From assembly GCA_900770655.1 (NCBI GenBank), contig CAAGLA010000035.1, forward strand, positions 10,185 through 74,184: a stretch of DNA of 64,000 bases, in the 5' to 3' direction. Of the stretch, positions 27,039 to 35,074 are shown one piece after another. Within the stretch, counting starts at the first letter, position 1. Each line of letters opens with the position of its first letter. The notes beneath the pieces were generated by a model. The model was not told where the DNA came from, ran no database searches, and was given only the letters and a program-made list of their open reading frames with translations. This stretch comes from Bacteroidaceae bacterium. Its GTDB lineage: Bacteria; Bacteroidota; Bacteroidia; Bacteroidales; Bacteroidaceae. A program made the translations under genes and the position numbers.

Positions 27039-27917
27039 TTACCACTCTTCGAGTATTTGTGCGGCCTCTTCGTTGCCCGCGGTGGCGGCTTGGGTATACA
27101 GCTTCTTTGCCTTGCGCTTGTTGCGCTTCACACCCAATCCATAACGGTAGCAATAGGCTAGGGCCATTGTACCGTCTATGTCGCCGTTTTCGTGTAGAAT
27201 CTGTGACCAACGGTAGACAAGGAAATAGTTGTCGTGTTCAATGGCATCGTTCATCAGATATTTTTGTGCTTCTTTATGTCCGTTTCTTGCAGCGTTGTAT
27301 ATGCAATGTCTTCCGGTGCCAAGTATGCTGTCGGTGTATTCGGGCTTCGTTTTTGTGAGCGTTAGGCCAAGATAGAACAAACCGTCGTTGTCTCCTCTTA
27401 TTGCTGATTTCCTAAACCAACTGCAGGCTTCTGTGCTGTCGGCTTCAATGTCGTTGCCGTTAAGGTAGACTATGCCTATGAAATTCATAGCCTTTGTATC
27501 TCCCCTCTCTGCGGCTTTAGAAAACCAATAAATTGCAGCCGAATCGTTCATTACAGTGCCAATGCCTCGTGCGTGCATTGTTCCAAGATGCACTTGTGCT
27601 CTTGGCTCTCCTTTTGCAGCGGCTCTGTTGAAACATTCGAAGGCCTTGATTGGGTCTTGCTTGATTCCCGTGCCGTTAAGATAGGCTATACCAAGGTTTG
27701 TCATTGCGGGCGGATAGCCATTGTCGGTAAGCTCCATAAAACATTCCACAGCCAAACGGTATTCGCCAACTGTGTAATAGGCTACTCCTTCCCTGTTACG
27801 GCTACTGTAATATTCGAGCAATGCGTTGTCAGTGGAGTCGCAGGGTGTGGGAATATGTGGGCTGTTATGTAGGCTGTAGGCAAGTAGTATTATATTAAGA
27901 ATTGCTGTGGCTGTCAT
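27039..27917 (-). CDS. Sel1-repeat (SLR) protein
   Basis: A 292-residue protein with an N-terminal hydrophobic segment (TATAILNIILLAYSL), probably a signal peptide or anchor, and then about six Sel1-like TPR repeats. Clear repeat units are AMTNLGIAYLNGTGIKQDPI, AQVHLGTMHARGIGTVMNDS, AMNFIGIVYLNGNDIEADS and ALAYCYRYGLGVKRNKRKAK. Such repeats mediate protein-protein contacts; the partner is unknown. It starts 41 bases after the TolC-like gene on the same strand and may be co-transcribed with it. Some starting uncertainty remains, because the region before the first repeat is short. Confidence 0.8.
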   Translation of the reverse strand: MTATAILNIILLAYSLHNSPHIPTPCDSTDNALLEYYSSRNREGVAYYTVGEYRLAVECFMELTDNGYPPAMTNLGIAYLNGTGIKQDPIKAFECFNRAAAKGEPRAQVHLGTMHARGIGTVMNDSAAIYWFSKAAERGDTKAMNFIGIVYLNGNDIEADSTEACSWFRKSAIRGDNDGLFYLGLTLTKTKPEYTDSILGTGRHCIYNAARNGHKEAQKYLMNDAIEHDNYFLVYRWSQILHENGDIDGTMALAYCYRYGLGVKRNKRKAKKLYTQAATAGNEEAAQILEEW

Positions 27918-27958
27918 TGTTGCTCATTTGTTATGAATGTGCAGGCAATGCTCCCTTT

Positions 27959-29206
27959 TTATTCTGCTACAGGCATTGTGCCGAACTCAAGCCCAAACCC
28001 TGTTGCACGTTGTAGCTCAACCCACGCTACTGCCTTGCCGAACAGCGCGTCGATGTACTCGCTGCGCATCTCGCTCTTGTTACGCTCAACAATAAGGTAT
28101 TCGAGGAATGATATTTCGCCCATTTCGTATGCACGTTTTTTGCTCTCGACAACTTCATTCATATCGTTGAGCATACTCTCCGAGAATGTCTCGCTCTGCA
28201 TAGATGCGTAGCGGAAGTCGTTGTAAGCCTGCATAACATCGGCTCTAACAAGCAACTTTGCCTCTTCTACCTCTATTCCGGCCTGTCTCACAAGTACTTC
28301 GTCTATTATTCTTGCGCCACGGTTCAGGTTTGAGAATCTCAGCGGAATGGCTATGCCTGCTTTGAGTGTTGTAAAGTCGGGGCGGGCTCTGTTGTATGTG
28401 GCGCCTACTGTTACATTTATATCGGGACGACGTGTGGCGTTGTTGAACTCTTGCGTAGCCTCTGCCATCTCGACATTGCTGAGGGCTACGACAAGGTCGG
28501 CACGGTGCTCCAGTGCGGCGTCTGTGTAGTATGAAAGCGGTGCAGGGGATTCGTTCATCTCAAGGCTGCCTGTTCCGCGGTAGCTCTCGGCACCGTCGAC
28601 ACTTCCCATATAGTACCCGAGTGTAATGGCGCTGTTGTTGCAGCCGGCTTCGGCTTCGAGAACTGCATTGCGTGCAATACCTTGTGCCATACGGCTCTCC
28701 AGCCAGTCGCTCTCGGCAATCTCACCCCTTATAAACCTAAGGCTGTCGTTTGTGGCGACCTCGCTGAGTTCGTTGTATATAGCCTTTGCTTCGTTGAGCA
28801 TAAGTATAGCACGCAGGTTCTCGAGGTATGCTATAGTAGCATCGGCGCGGAAATTGCGCATATACTCCTCCAAGAGTGCGATACTGTGTCTGCGCTCTCT
28901 TTCGGCAAGGTCAATGCGGCTACGGCGTACTCCGAATGTGAAGCTGCGGCTTAGCTCAAGCTCTATCCCTTGTCCCATCTTCTTGTCCCAATCTTCGTTG
29001 TTGGTGTATGTAAGGGCTATGGTGGGGTCGTTGTGTATTCTCGAAGCCTGTATGTTGGCATCGGCAATCTCAATATCGAGCTTTCTTGCTGTCAGTGCTA
29101 TGTTGCCGGCGAAAACACGTTCCATATACTCGCCGTAAGAAATGTTCTGCGCTATTACAGCTGTTGTTGCCAATAGGGCTATAAGGGTAGTCTTTAATCT
29201 TTTCAT
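27959..29206 (-). CDS. TolC-family outer-membrane efflux protein (orphan)
   Basis: A 415-residue outer-membrane efflux protein, start placed at 29206 (MKRLKTTLIALLATTAVIAQN) to give a signal peptide; 18 more upstream codons lie over the promoter. The helix-rich body (for example ADANIQASRIHNDPTIALTY and RSRIDLAERERRHSIALLEE) resembles CusC/CzcC-like outer-membrane factors. No RND or ABC pump or adaptor is encoded beside it, so its partner must be elsewhere; metal-efflux pumps often have such proteins, but no substrate can be named. Sel1 gene follows. Confidence 0.85.
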   Translation of the reverse strand: MKRLKTTLIALLATTAVIAQNISYGEYMERVFAGNIALTARKLDIEIADANIQASRIHNDPTIALTYTNNEDWDKKMGQGIELELSRSFTFGVRRSRIDLAERERRHSIALLEEYMRNFRADATIAYLENLRAILMLNEAKAIYNELSEVATNDSLRFIRGEIAESDWLESRMAQGIARNAVLEAEAGCNNSAITLGYYMGSVDGAESYRGTGSLEMNESPAPLSYYTDAALEHRADLVVALSNVEMAEATQEFNNATRRPDINVTVGATYNRARPDFTTLKAGIAIPLRFSNLNRGARIIDEVLVRQAGIEVEEAKLLVRADVMQAYNDFRYASMQSETFSESMLNDMNEVVESKKRAYEMGEISFLEYLIVERNKSEMRSEYIDALFGKAVAWVELQRATGFGLEFGTMPVAE

Positions 29207-29229
29207 TGAAATATCTGTTGTTCCTGTTG

Positions 29230-29260
29230 CAAAGATATCCCTCGCCGGAATCTTTTGCAA
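29230..29260 (-). promoter_or_regulatory. Promoter of the orphan TolC gene
   Basis: On the minus strand TTG (29258-29260), a 20-base spacer and TATCTTTG (29230-29237) match the Bacteroidota promoter. The predicted leader is about 15-20 bases. Confidence 0.6.
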
Positions 29261-29304
29261 TAGCGAAAATTGTCTAATTTTGTATCAGGCACTAGTGTAA
29301 ACTG

Positions 29305-30735
29305 TTACTTCGGGGTTAATCCCATCTCTGCAGCGCGTTGCATCATAAAGTCGCGGGCGGCGTCGTGTTCGTTGGGTATTATGCCGTCGAGTATCGCCTC
29401 TTTGACCGCACTTTTAAGCTTTCCCACTTCGGCGCAGGGCCCAAGTTTGAAAATCTCCATAATCTCTTCACCGTCAACAGGTGGCTGGAAATTGCGTATG
29501 CGGTCTTTCTCTTCAATATCTTTAAGTTTCTGGCGTACTATCTTGAAGTTGCCGAGGAACTGTTTCTTGCGCACCTCGTTTTTTGAAGTTATGTCGGCTT
29601 CGCATAGCAGCATCAGGTCGTCTATCTCGTCGCCGGCATCGAACAGCAGGCGGCGTACAGCTGAATCGGTAACCTCGTCGTCGGCAATGGCTATAGGCCG
29701 CATATGCAACGATACGAGTTTTGCCACATATTTCATTTTTTCGTTCTGCGGCATCTTGTAGTCGCGGAACAGTTTCTGTGTCATCTTCTCGCCCACAATG
29801 TTGTGGTTGTGGAATGTCCATTTCATTACAGGGTCCCACCGCTTTGTCTTTGGCTTGCCAATGTCGTGCAGCAATGCTGCCCAGCGCAGCCATAGGTTAT
29901 CGGTCTTTGCTGCAATGTTGTCGAGCACCTCCAATGTGTGGTAGAACATCTCCTTGTGGCTGTAGCCGTTACGGCTCTCTACGCCCTGCAGCGCTGTCAG
30001 CTGTGGAAAAATTATATCGAGCAGCCCGCAACGGTCGAGCTCTATGAATCCTTTTGACGGGGTGGGCGAGAGGAGTATCTTGTTCAGCTCTTCGTTTATC
30101 CTTTCTCGCGAGATTATTCTAATCCTCTCCTTGTTGTCGCAGAGTGCTTGGAATGTTTCGTCTTCTATGTAGAAATTGAGTTGTGTGGCGAACCTTATGC
30201 AGCGCATCATACGAAGCGGGTCATCGCTGAATGTTATGCCCGGCTCAAGCGGTGTGCTTATAATGCGCTCCTCGAGGTCTAGAATTCCGTCAAAGGGGTC
30301 TACAAGTTCACCGAATCTGTGGGCGTTGAGGCATATGGCCATTGCGTTTATTGTGAAGTCGCGGCGGTTCTGGTCGTCTTCCAGTGTGCCGTCTTCTACA
30401 ATGGGGTTGCGTGAGTCGCGTGTGTAGCTCTCTTTCCTTGCCCCTACGAACTCTATTTCGTGTTCCTTGTATTTAACCTGTGCCGTGCCGTAGCTTGCAA
30501 ATACCGAGAGGTGCGCACCTCGCCCTAGCCTCTTGCTGAAAGCACGTGCCATATCAATTCCTTTACCGACAACGACCACGTCAATGTCTGTCGAAGGGCG
30601 TTCCAAGAATATGTCGCGCACATAGCCGCCTACCACATAACATTCCATACCAAGCGCATCGGCTGTCTCTGAAATGGTACGGAATATGGGGGTGTCAAGC
30701 AGCTTGCAAAGTTCTTCTCTTGTCGGTTTGTACAT
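29305..30735 (-). CDS. CCA tRNA nucleotidyltransferase with HD domain
   Basis: A 476-residue class II tRNA nucleotidyltransferase that adds or repairs the 3' CCA tail of tRNAs. Head-domain motifs are YVVGGYVRDIFL (GGxVRD nucleotide motif), the metal-binding STDIDVVV (DxD), and RRDFTINAMAICL. The neck region shows DPLRMMRCIRFATQLNF. A C-terminal HD phosphohydrolase domain is present (LLHDIGKPKTKRW and later HMRP), giving the extended Bacteroidota form. The only tRNA in this window has no encoded CCA, in line with a need for this enzyme. Single gene; near-consensus TATCTTTA lies upstream on its strand. Confidence 0.95.
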   Translation of the reverse strand: MYKPTREELCKLLDTPIFRTISETADALGMECYVVGGYVRDIFLERPSTDIDVVVVGKGIDMARAFSKRLGRGAHLSVFASYGTAQVKYKEHEIEFVGARKESYTRDSRNPIVEDGTLEDDQNRRDFTINAMAICLNAHRFGELVDPFDGILDLEERIISTPLEPGITFSDDPLRMMRCIRFATQLNFYIEDETFQALCDNKERIRIISRERINEELNKILLSPTPSKGFIELDRCGLLDIIFPQLTALQGVESRNGYSHKEMFYHTLEVLDNIAAKTDNLWLRWAALLHDIGKPKTKRWDPVMKWTFHNHNIVGEKMTQKLFRDYKMPQNEKMKYVAKLVSLHMRPIAIADDEVTDSAVRRLLFDAGDEIDDLMLLCEADITSKNEVRKKQFLGNFKIVRQKLKDIEEKDRIRNFQPPVDGEEIMEIFKLGPCAEVGKLKSAVKEAILDGIIPNEHDAARDFMMQRAAEMGLTPK

Positions 30736-30870
30736 ACAGTCGTTTTTTTGGTCTGTAAAGATACTCTTTTTTGCCCTATTAATAAAACTACACTTGTTAA
30801 AAACTATTCAAAAACCTGTCGGTTTAATAAAAAAAGGAGCTTTGCTACAGCAGGTAATAATAATTAATTG

Positions 30871-30896
30871 TACATTTGTGCAGTACAATACATTTG
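30871..30896 (+). promoter_or_regulatory. Tandem -7 boxes before a lipoprotein gene
   Basis: Two identical TACATTTG boxes (30871-30878 and 30889-30896) lie 18 bases apart start to start. The first would start transcription about 15 bases before the ATG at 30900; the second ends only 3 bases before the ATG and could give a nearly leaderless message. An ATTG at 30867-30870 sits about one spacer upstream of the second box. Confidence 0.45.
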
Positions 30897-30899
30897 ACT

Positions 30900-31748
30900 A
30901 TGAAAAATCGTTATATCCTAATCCTGTTGTTCCTGCCCTTCTTCTTCTCTTGCGGTGAGAAGGCTGAAGACCCTGCAGCGGCTCTTCTCGAAGAGGCACG
31001 CAAGGAGTGTGAGGCCGGTAATTTCAACAATGCACGTATGCTGTTGGACAGTTTGTCTGTGGCTCACCCTACAGCATATAAAACACGCCGTGAAGCCGAA
31101 ATATTCCGTCGTGAGGTTATGATAAAGGAAAAGGAGCGCGATGTCCTCTATTTTACGTCGGAAATAGAGAGGCTTTCTGCTTGCCGCGATTCATTGGTCT
31201 CTTCGTTTACATTCAACAAGAATTCTCGCTACCAAGACACCGGTTACTATACCTCGCCTCTGCAACCTATCGCGTCGAATGCAGCAAGCACCTACCTGCG
31301 TGCGAGTGTAAACGAAGACGGGACAGCCTTCATTGTCTCTTTCTACAGGGGGCGCGCCATAGAGCATACAACTGTTAAGGTGAGCAGCAACGGCTATTAT
31401 GCAGTTTGCGACAAGCCCTATTCGTCGAGGTCCTATCGTGAATATGGCGTTTATAGCGAACGTCGCGACTATAAGTATGGCGAAGATGGTGGCATAATGG
31501 ATTTTATAGCAGCCGGTGAAGCCCCTTTTGTTGTTGAACTTTCGGGCGGCTCCTCTTCCCACACATACACCTTGCGTGCATCGGATGTTGAGGCCATAAA
31601 AGCCGTCGCCGGCCTTGCTGTTCTGTTGCGCGATATAACTCGTCAGCGTCAGTTGCTCAGCGATGCGCAGATATCTCTCGAAATATTGAGGCGTAACAGC
31701 GAGATATCGAAGCAGAACAATACAGATATCGAAGATACAGAAGAGTAA
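30900..31748 (+). CDS. Lipoprotein of unknown function with coiled-coil segments
   Basis: A 282-residue predicted lipoprotein (FFFSCGEK, acylated Cys18), with the start at 30900 chosen because it gives a compact lipoprotein signal. After the signal there is a TPR-like helical pair (LLEEARKECEAGNFNNARML), a helical stretch (about 65-100), a beta-rich middle (TSPLQPIASN to EAPFVVELSGGSSSHTYTL) and a C-terminal helix likely to form a coiled coil (LLRDITRQRQLLSDAQISLE). I do not recognise a named domain; similar proteins seem common in gut Bacteroidales, from memory only. A single gene, convergent with ackA and separated by a bidirectional terminator. Confidence 0.8.
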   Translation: MKNRYILILLFLPFFFSCGEKAEDPAAALLEEARKECEAGNFNNARMLLDSLSVAHPTAYKTRREAEIFRREVMIKEKERDVLYFTSEIERLSACRDSLVSSFTFNKNSRYQDTGYYTSPLQPIASNAASTYLRASVNEDGTAFIVSFYRGRAIEHTTVKVSSNGYYAVCDKPYSSRSYREYGVYSERRDYKYGEDGGIMDFIAAGEAPFVVELSGGSSSHTYTLRASDVEAIKAVAGLAVLLRDITRQRQLLSDAQISLEILRRNSEISKQNNTDIEDTEE

Positions 31749-31760
31749 TAGACCGTTATA

Positions 31761-31807
31761 TACATCAAAAGGGAGTGACCGGCAAGGTCACTCCCTTTTG
31801 ATGTATA
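31761..31807. terminator. Bidirectional terminator between lipoprotein gene and ackA
   Basis: A 21-bp perfect inverted repeat (31761-31781 with 31787-31807, 5-base loop) placed midway between two convergent stop codons. The inner AAAAGGGAGTGACC/GGTCACTCCCTTTT gives an A/T run on both sides. Confidence 0.85.
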
Positions 31808-31825
31808 TGTTATTGCAATAGCTTG

Positions 31826-33034
31826 TTATTTTTTCATTGCTTTTACAATATCGTAAGTATCGCTTGCTATCATAAGCTCCTCGTCGGTTGGGATAAGAAG
31901 AACCTTTACGCGTGAGTTCGGGGTTGAGAGAACAGCCTCTTCGCCGCGCATCTTTGCGTTAACTTCCTTGTCGAGCTCTACGCCAATGAATTCAAGGCCT
32001 TCGAGAACTCTCTCGCGGCAGTCGGCTTGGTTCTCACCAACACCGCCGGCGAAGATAATTACGTCAACACCACCCATTGCCGCGGCGTATGCACCAATAT
32101 ACTTCTTTATGCGGTAGAAATACATTGTATTTGATAGCTCTGCACGCTTGTTGCCGTCAATGGCAGCTGCATTTACCTCGCGCATATCCGAAGAAACGCC
32201 GGAAATGCCTACTACGCCTGACTTCTTGTTGAGCATATCGTTCAAGCCGTTGATGTCCATACCTGTCTTTTCCATAATGTATGGAAGAGCACCCGGGTCG
32301 ACATCGCCACTGCGTGTACCCATCATAAGACCGGCGAGCGGTGTCATACCCATAGATGTATCAACGCTCTTTCCGTCCTTTACTGCTGCTATAGAACCGC
32401 CGTTGCCAATGTGGCAGGTTATAATCTTGCTGCCTTCGGCTGGGATGTTCAGCATTTCGAGCGCACGCTTGGTAATGTAGCGGTGCGATGTTCCGTGGAA
32501 ACCGTAACGGCGAACACCGTACTTTTCGTACAGTTCGTAGGGAAGAGCATACATATATGCATAGTCGGGCATTGTCTGGTGGAACGATGTATCGAATACA
32601 CCTACCTGCGGCATTTCAGGAGCAACCTCCTTAACGGCATTTACACCCTTGAGGTTTGCAGGGTTGTGAAGGGGCGCAAGGTCGTTGCAGGCTTCGAAAA
32701 CCTCTAGTACTTCGTCGGTCAGGAGTGTAGACTGGCTGAACTTCTCACCGCCGTGTACCATACGGTGGCCAACTGCGTCAATCTCTTCAATAGACTTTAC
32801 AGCACCGTACTTCTCGCTTGTGAGTACGTCGAATATAAGACGTACGCCAATAGTGTGCTCAGGGATAGATGTAAAGATTGTCTCTTTTTCACCATTAGGC
32901 AGGTTGAATTTGAGGAATGAGCCCTCGAGCCCAATCTTCTCTATACCACCCTTTGCAAGCACATTCTTTGTCTCAATGTCAATGAGCTGATACTTGATAG
33001 ATGAACTTCCGCAGTTCAATACAAGAATTTTCAT
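31826..33034 (-). CDS. ackA: Acetate kinase
   Basis: A 402-residue acetate kinase that makes ATP and acetate from acetyl phosphate in fermentation. Start set at 33034 (MKILVLNCGSSSIKYQL), the universal AckA N-terminus with the phosphate motif; the open frame continues 24 codons upstream without homology. Other family signatures are GHRMVHGGEKF, FDTSFHQTMP, YGFHGTSHRY, CHIGNGGS and GGVGENQ. It follows pta by 31 bases, so the two form the standard pta-ackA operon. Confidence 0.98.
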   Translation of the reverse strand: MKILVLNCGSSSIKYQLIDIETKNVLAKGGIEKIGLEGSFLKFNLPNGEKETIFTSIPEHTIGVRLIFDVLTSEKYGAVKSIEEIDAVGHRMVHGGEKFSQSTLLTDEVLEVFEACNDLAPLHNPANLKGVNAVKEVAPEMPQVGVFDTSFHQTMPDYAYMYALPYELYEKYGVRRYGFHGTSHRYITKRALEMLNIPAEGSKIITCHIGNGGSIAAVKDGKSVDTSMGMTPLAGLMMGTRSGDVDPGALPYIMEKTGMDINGLNDMLNKKSGVVGISGVSSDMREVNAAAIDGNKRAELSNTMYFYRIKKYIGAYAAAMGGVDVIIFAGGVGENQADCRERVLEGLEFIGVELDKEVNAKMRGEEAVLSTPNSRVKVLLIPTDEELMIASDTYDIVKAMKK

Positions 33035-33065
33035 TTTTTCTCTCTTTATTTGTTTGTTGTGTAAG

Positions 33066-34076
33066 TTACTTCTTTGCTGCAATAGCTTGGTTTGCTGTAA
33101 TGGCAATCATCATATATACGTCTTCGACAGAGCAACCGCGTGAGAGGTCGTTTACCGGGCGTGCGATACCCTGAAGTACGGGGCCTATAGCCTCGGCGTG
33201 GCCCAAGCGTTGTACCAGCTTGTAACCAATGTTTCCAGCGCCCAAGTCGGGGAATACCAAAACATTTGCCTTGCCGGCAACCGTTGAACCGGGAGCCTTG
33301 CTCTGTCCTACAAACGGAACGAGTGCGGCGTCGGCCTGAAGCTCACCGTCGAGAGAGAGGTTGGGGTCGAGTTCGTGTGCAAGGCGTGTAGCCTCTGTCA
33401 CTTTGTCTACCATTTCGTGTTTTGCCGAACCCTTTGTTGAGAAACTGAGCATTGCAACGCGTGGCTCTTCGAAACCGCCAATAGCCTTTGCAGTCTGTGC
33501 TGTGCAAACAGCAATTTGTGACAGCTGGTTGGCATCGGGCTGTGGGGTAACAGCAACGTCGGCAACAAAAAGAACTCCATCTTCGCCATACTCCTTTGCG
33601 TTTGTTATGAGCATCATAGCACCGCTGACACAGGTTATGCCCGGTGTGGTCTTTATAATCTGCAATGCAGGGCGAAGAACGTTTCCTGTTGTGTTGAGAG
33701 CACCGGCTACCTGTCCGTCGGCATCGCCGTTCTTTATAATGAGGCATCCGAGGTATAGAGGGTTGCAGACAAGCTTCTGTGCATCTTCCATAGTCATACC
33801 CTTAGCCTTGCGCAATTCAAAAAGAAGAGTTGCATATTTTTCTGCATCGGGGTTGTTCTCGGGGTCAATGATTGTGGCCTTTTCAATATTATTAAGGCTG
33901 TTCTTTGCAGCAAGGGCGAGAATCTCTTCTCTGTTGCCAAGAATTACCAACTCTGCGATACCGTCGGCCAGAGCCTTGTCGGCAGCCTTCAAAGTACGCT
34001 CTTCTGTTCCCTCGGGTAGAACTATGCGCTGCTTGTTCTGCTGTGCACGTTCAATTAGGTTCTTAATAACATCCAT
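33066..34076 (-). CDS. pta: Phosphate acetyltransferase
   Basis: A 336-residue short-form phosphotransacetylase (PTA_PTB family), converting acetyl-CoA and phosphate to acetyl phosphate for AckA. Start set at 34076 (MDVIKNLIERAQQNKQRIVLPEG... region), the usual short-form N-terminus; the frame is open 62 codons further but lies over the leader. Conserved stretches include LPEGTEERTLKAADK, NPDAEKYA, AGALNTTGNVLRPALQI, MLSFSTKGSA and PGSTVAGKANVLVFPDL, the last two lining the CoA/phosphate site. First gene of the pta-ackA operon with a textbook promoter upstream. Confidence 0.97.
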   Translation of the reverse strand: MDVIKNLIERAQQNKQRIVLPEGTEERTLKAADKALADGIAELVILGNREEILALAAKNSLNNIEKATIIDPENNPDAEKYATLLFELRKAKGMTMEDAQKLVCNPLYLGCLIIKNGDADGQVAGALNTTGNVLRPALQIIKTTPGITCVSGAMMLITNAKEYGEDGVLFVADVAVTPQPDANQLSQIAVCTAQTAKAIGGFEEPRVAMLSFSTKGSAKHEMVDKVTEATRLAHELDPNLSLDGELQADAALVPFVGQSKAPGSTVAGKANVLVFPDLGAGNIGYKLVQRLGHAEAIGPVLQGIARPVNDLSRGCSVEDVYMMIAITANQAIAAKK

Positions 34077-34264
34077 AGTCTTAAAATTTATATTGTTTAC
34101 TGTCTTTAGTCTCTTTTGTCTGTGGAATGTCATCACGCAGGCATTGTTGTCATCAGGGGTAGAACGGGCGGCTTTTGGAATTGTCGGGCGACAACCGGTG
34201 TGGCAACAAAAAGAATTGTGTGTGGCGGGTAAATGCAAACAGGCATACCTAACCATTTTCAATG

Positions 34265-34295
34265 CAAATTTAGCTTAATATAAGCGTAGAACAAA
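34265..34295 (-). promoter_or_regulatory. pta-ackA promoter
   Basis: On the minus strand TTTG (34292-34295), exactly 19 bases, then TAAATTTG (34265-34272): a full consensus promoter. The leader is about 180 bases (34077-34258) and contains no recognised structure. The rest of the 34077-34498 gap holds the promoter of the divergent lipoprotein gene. Confidence 0.7.
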
Positions 34296-34445
34296 ATAAA
34301 TCCTGTTTATTTTTATAAGTTGTTCAATTTTATATCTTTAAAAAATACAATCAAAAAAATAAATGAGGAACAGCTGCAGTGCATAATGCCGGTGTTCTTT
34401 TTTTTGAATATTTTCAAACTGCTTTTTATTTTAACTTTTTCCTCA

Positions 34446-34478
34446 TTGTGCAGTATTGGAATTTTATTGCTATTTTCG
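34446..34478 (+). promoter_or_regulatory. Promoter of the DUF4878-like lipoprotein gene
   Basis: TTG (34446-34448), a 22-base spacer and TATTTTCG (34471-34478), one mismatch from TAnnTTTG. Leader of about 15 bases. Confidence 0.45.
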
Positions 34479-34498
34479 CGCGGTAAAAATCTTGAATA

Positions 34499-35014
34499 AT
34501 GAAAAGGAACTTTTTAAGTATAGCATTTTCTCTATTTTGTGCAGTTGCCCTTGTTTCGTGCGGCGGTAATAAAAAGAGGGCAGAAATGCCCAATTTGGTA
34601 AATGTGTCTGTGTCGCGTCTCGATAGTGTAGCCGAATTCCATACGGTATTAATGGATACGCCTTCGCAGGTGGCCGTTGCGCTTTTCAATGCCATAACCG
34701 CCGGTGATGTCGAGACTGTTATGACAAACATCCATTTCCCGAACGAACTTGAGGGTGAAACGTTCAGAGAGTATCTGGTAATGGCTGTCTCTTCCGAAGA
34801 TTTTGCCACACGTACCAGTGGCTATACTGCCAATTATACGCCTGTGTCGGAACAGATAAACGGCGATACGGCGTACGTAGAATTGGTGGGCACCACGGTC
34901 CTTGACCGGCAAACCCGTTTCAAAGTGCTGTTGACAATGGTCGATGGATGGTGGAAAGTCGACGGTCCATATTCGGTGCTGCACAGTCAGTTGCCTAGCT
35001 CGGTAGAAGAATGA
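34499..35014 (+). CDS. DUF4878-like lipoprotein
   Basis: A 171-residue predicted lipoprotein (ALVSCGGN, acylated Cys21) with a single small alpha+beta domain of the NTF2/DUF4878-like kind: a helix with PSQVAVALFNAITAGDVETVM, then strands ending in FKVLLTMVDGWWKVDGP. This fold is frequent in small Bacteroidales lipoproteins of unknown role. One gene with its own promoter and a palindromic terminator immediately after the stop. The assignment to DUF4878 is by pattern; the periplasmic or surface location is inferred from the lipobox. Confidence 0.75.
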   Translation: MKRNFLSIAFSLFCAVALVSCGGNKKRAEMPNLVNVSVSRLDSVAEFHTVLMDTPSQVAVALFNAITAGDVETVMTNIHFPNELEGETFREYLVMAVSSEDFATRTSGYTANYTPVSEQINGDTAYVELVGTTVLDRQTRFKVLLTMVDGWWKVDGPYSVLHSQLPSSVEE

Positions 35015-35066
35015 CAATGCAAAATAAGCGGGAAGTGCAATTGCACTTCCCGCTTATTTTGCATTG
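35015..35066. terminator. Long palindromic bidirectional terminator
   Basis: A perfect 26+26 base palindrome starting at the base after the lipoprotein stop and ending 8 bases before the hisS stop on the other strand. Its core has no unpaired loop in the sequence, so the hairpin loop must form from the central bases. Confidence 0.85.
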
Positions 35067-35074
35067 TTGTCTGT

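Noticed and set aside
33361..34278. 305-codon plus-strand frame opposite pta
   Set aside because: Antisense shadow of the pta gene; the pta protein is plainly real and the frame has no recognisable domain.
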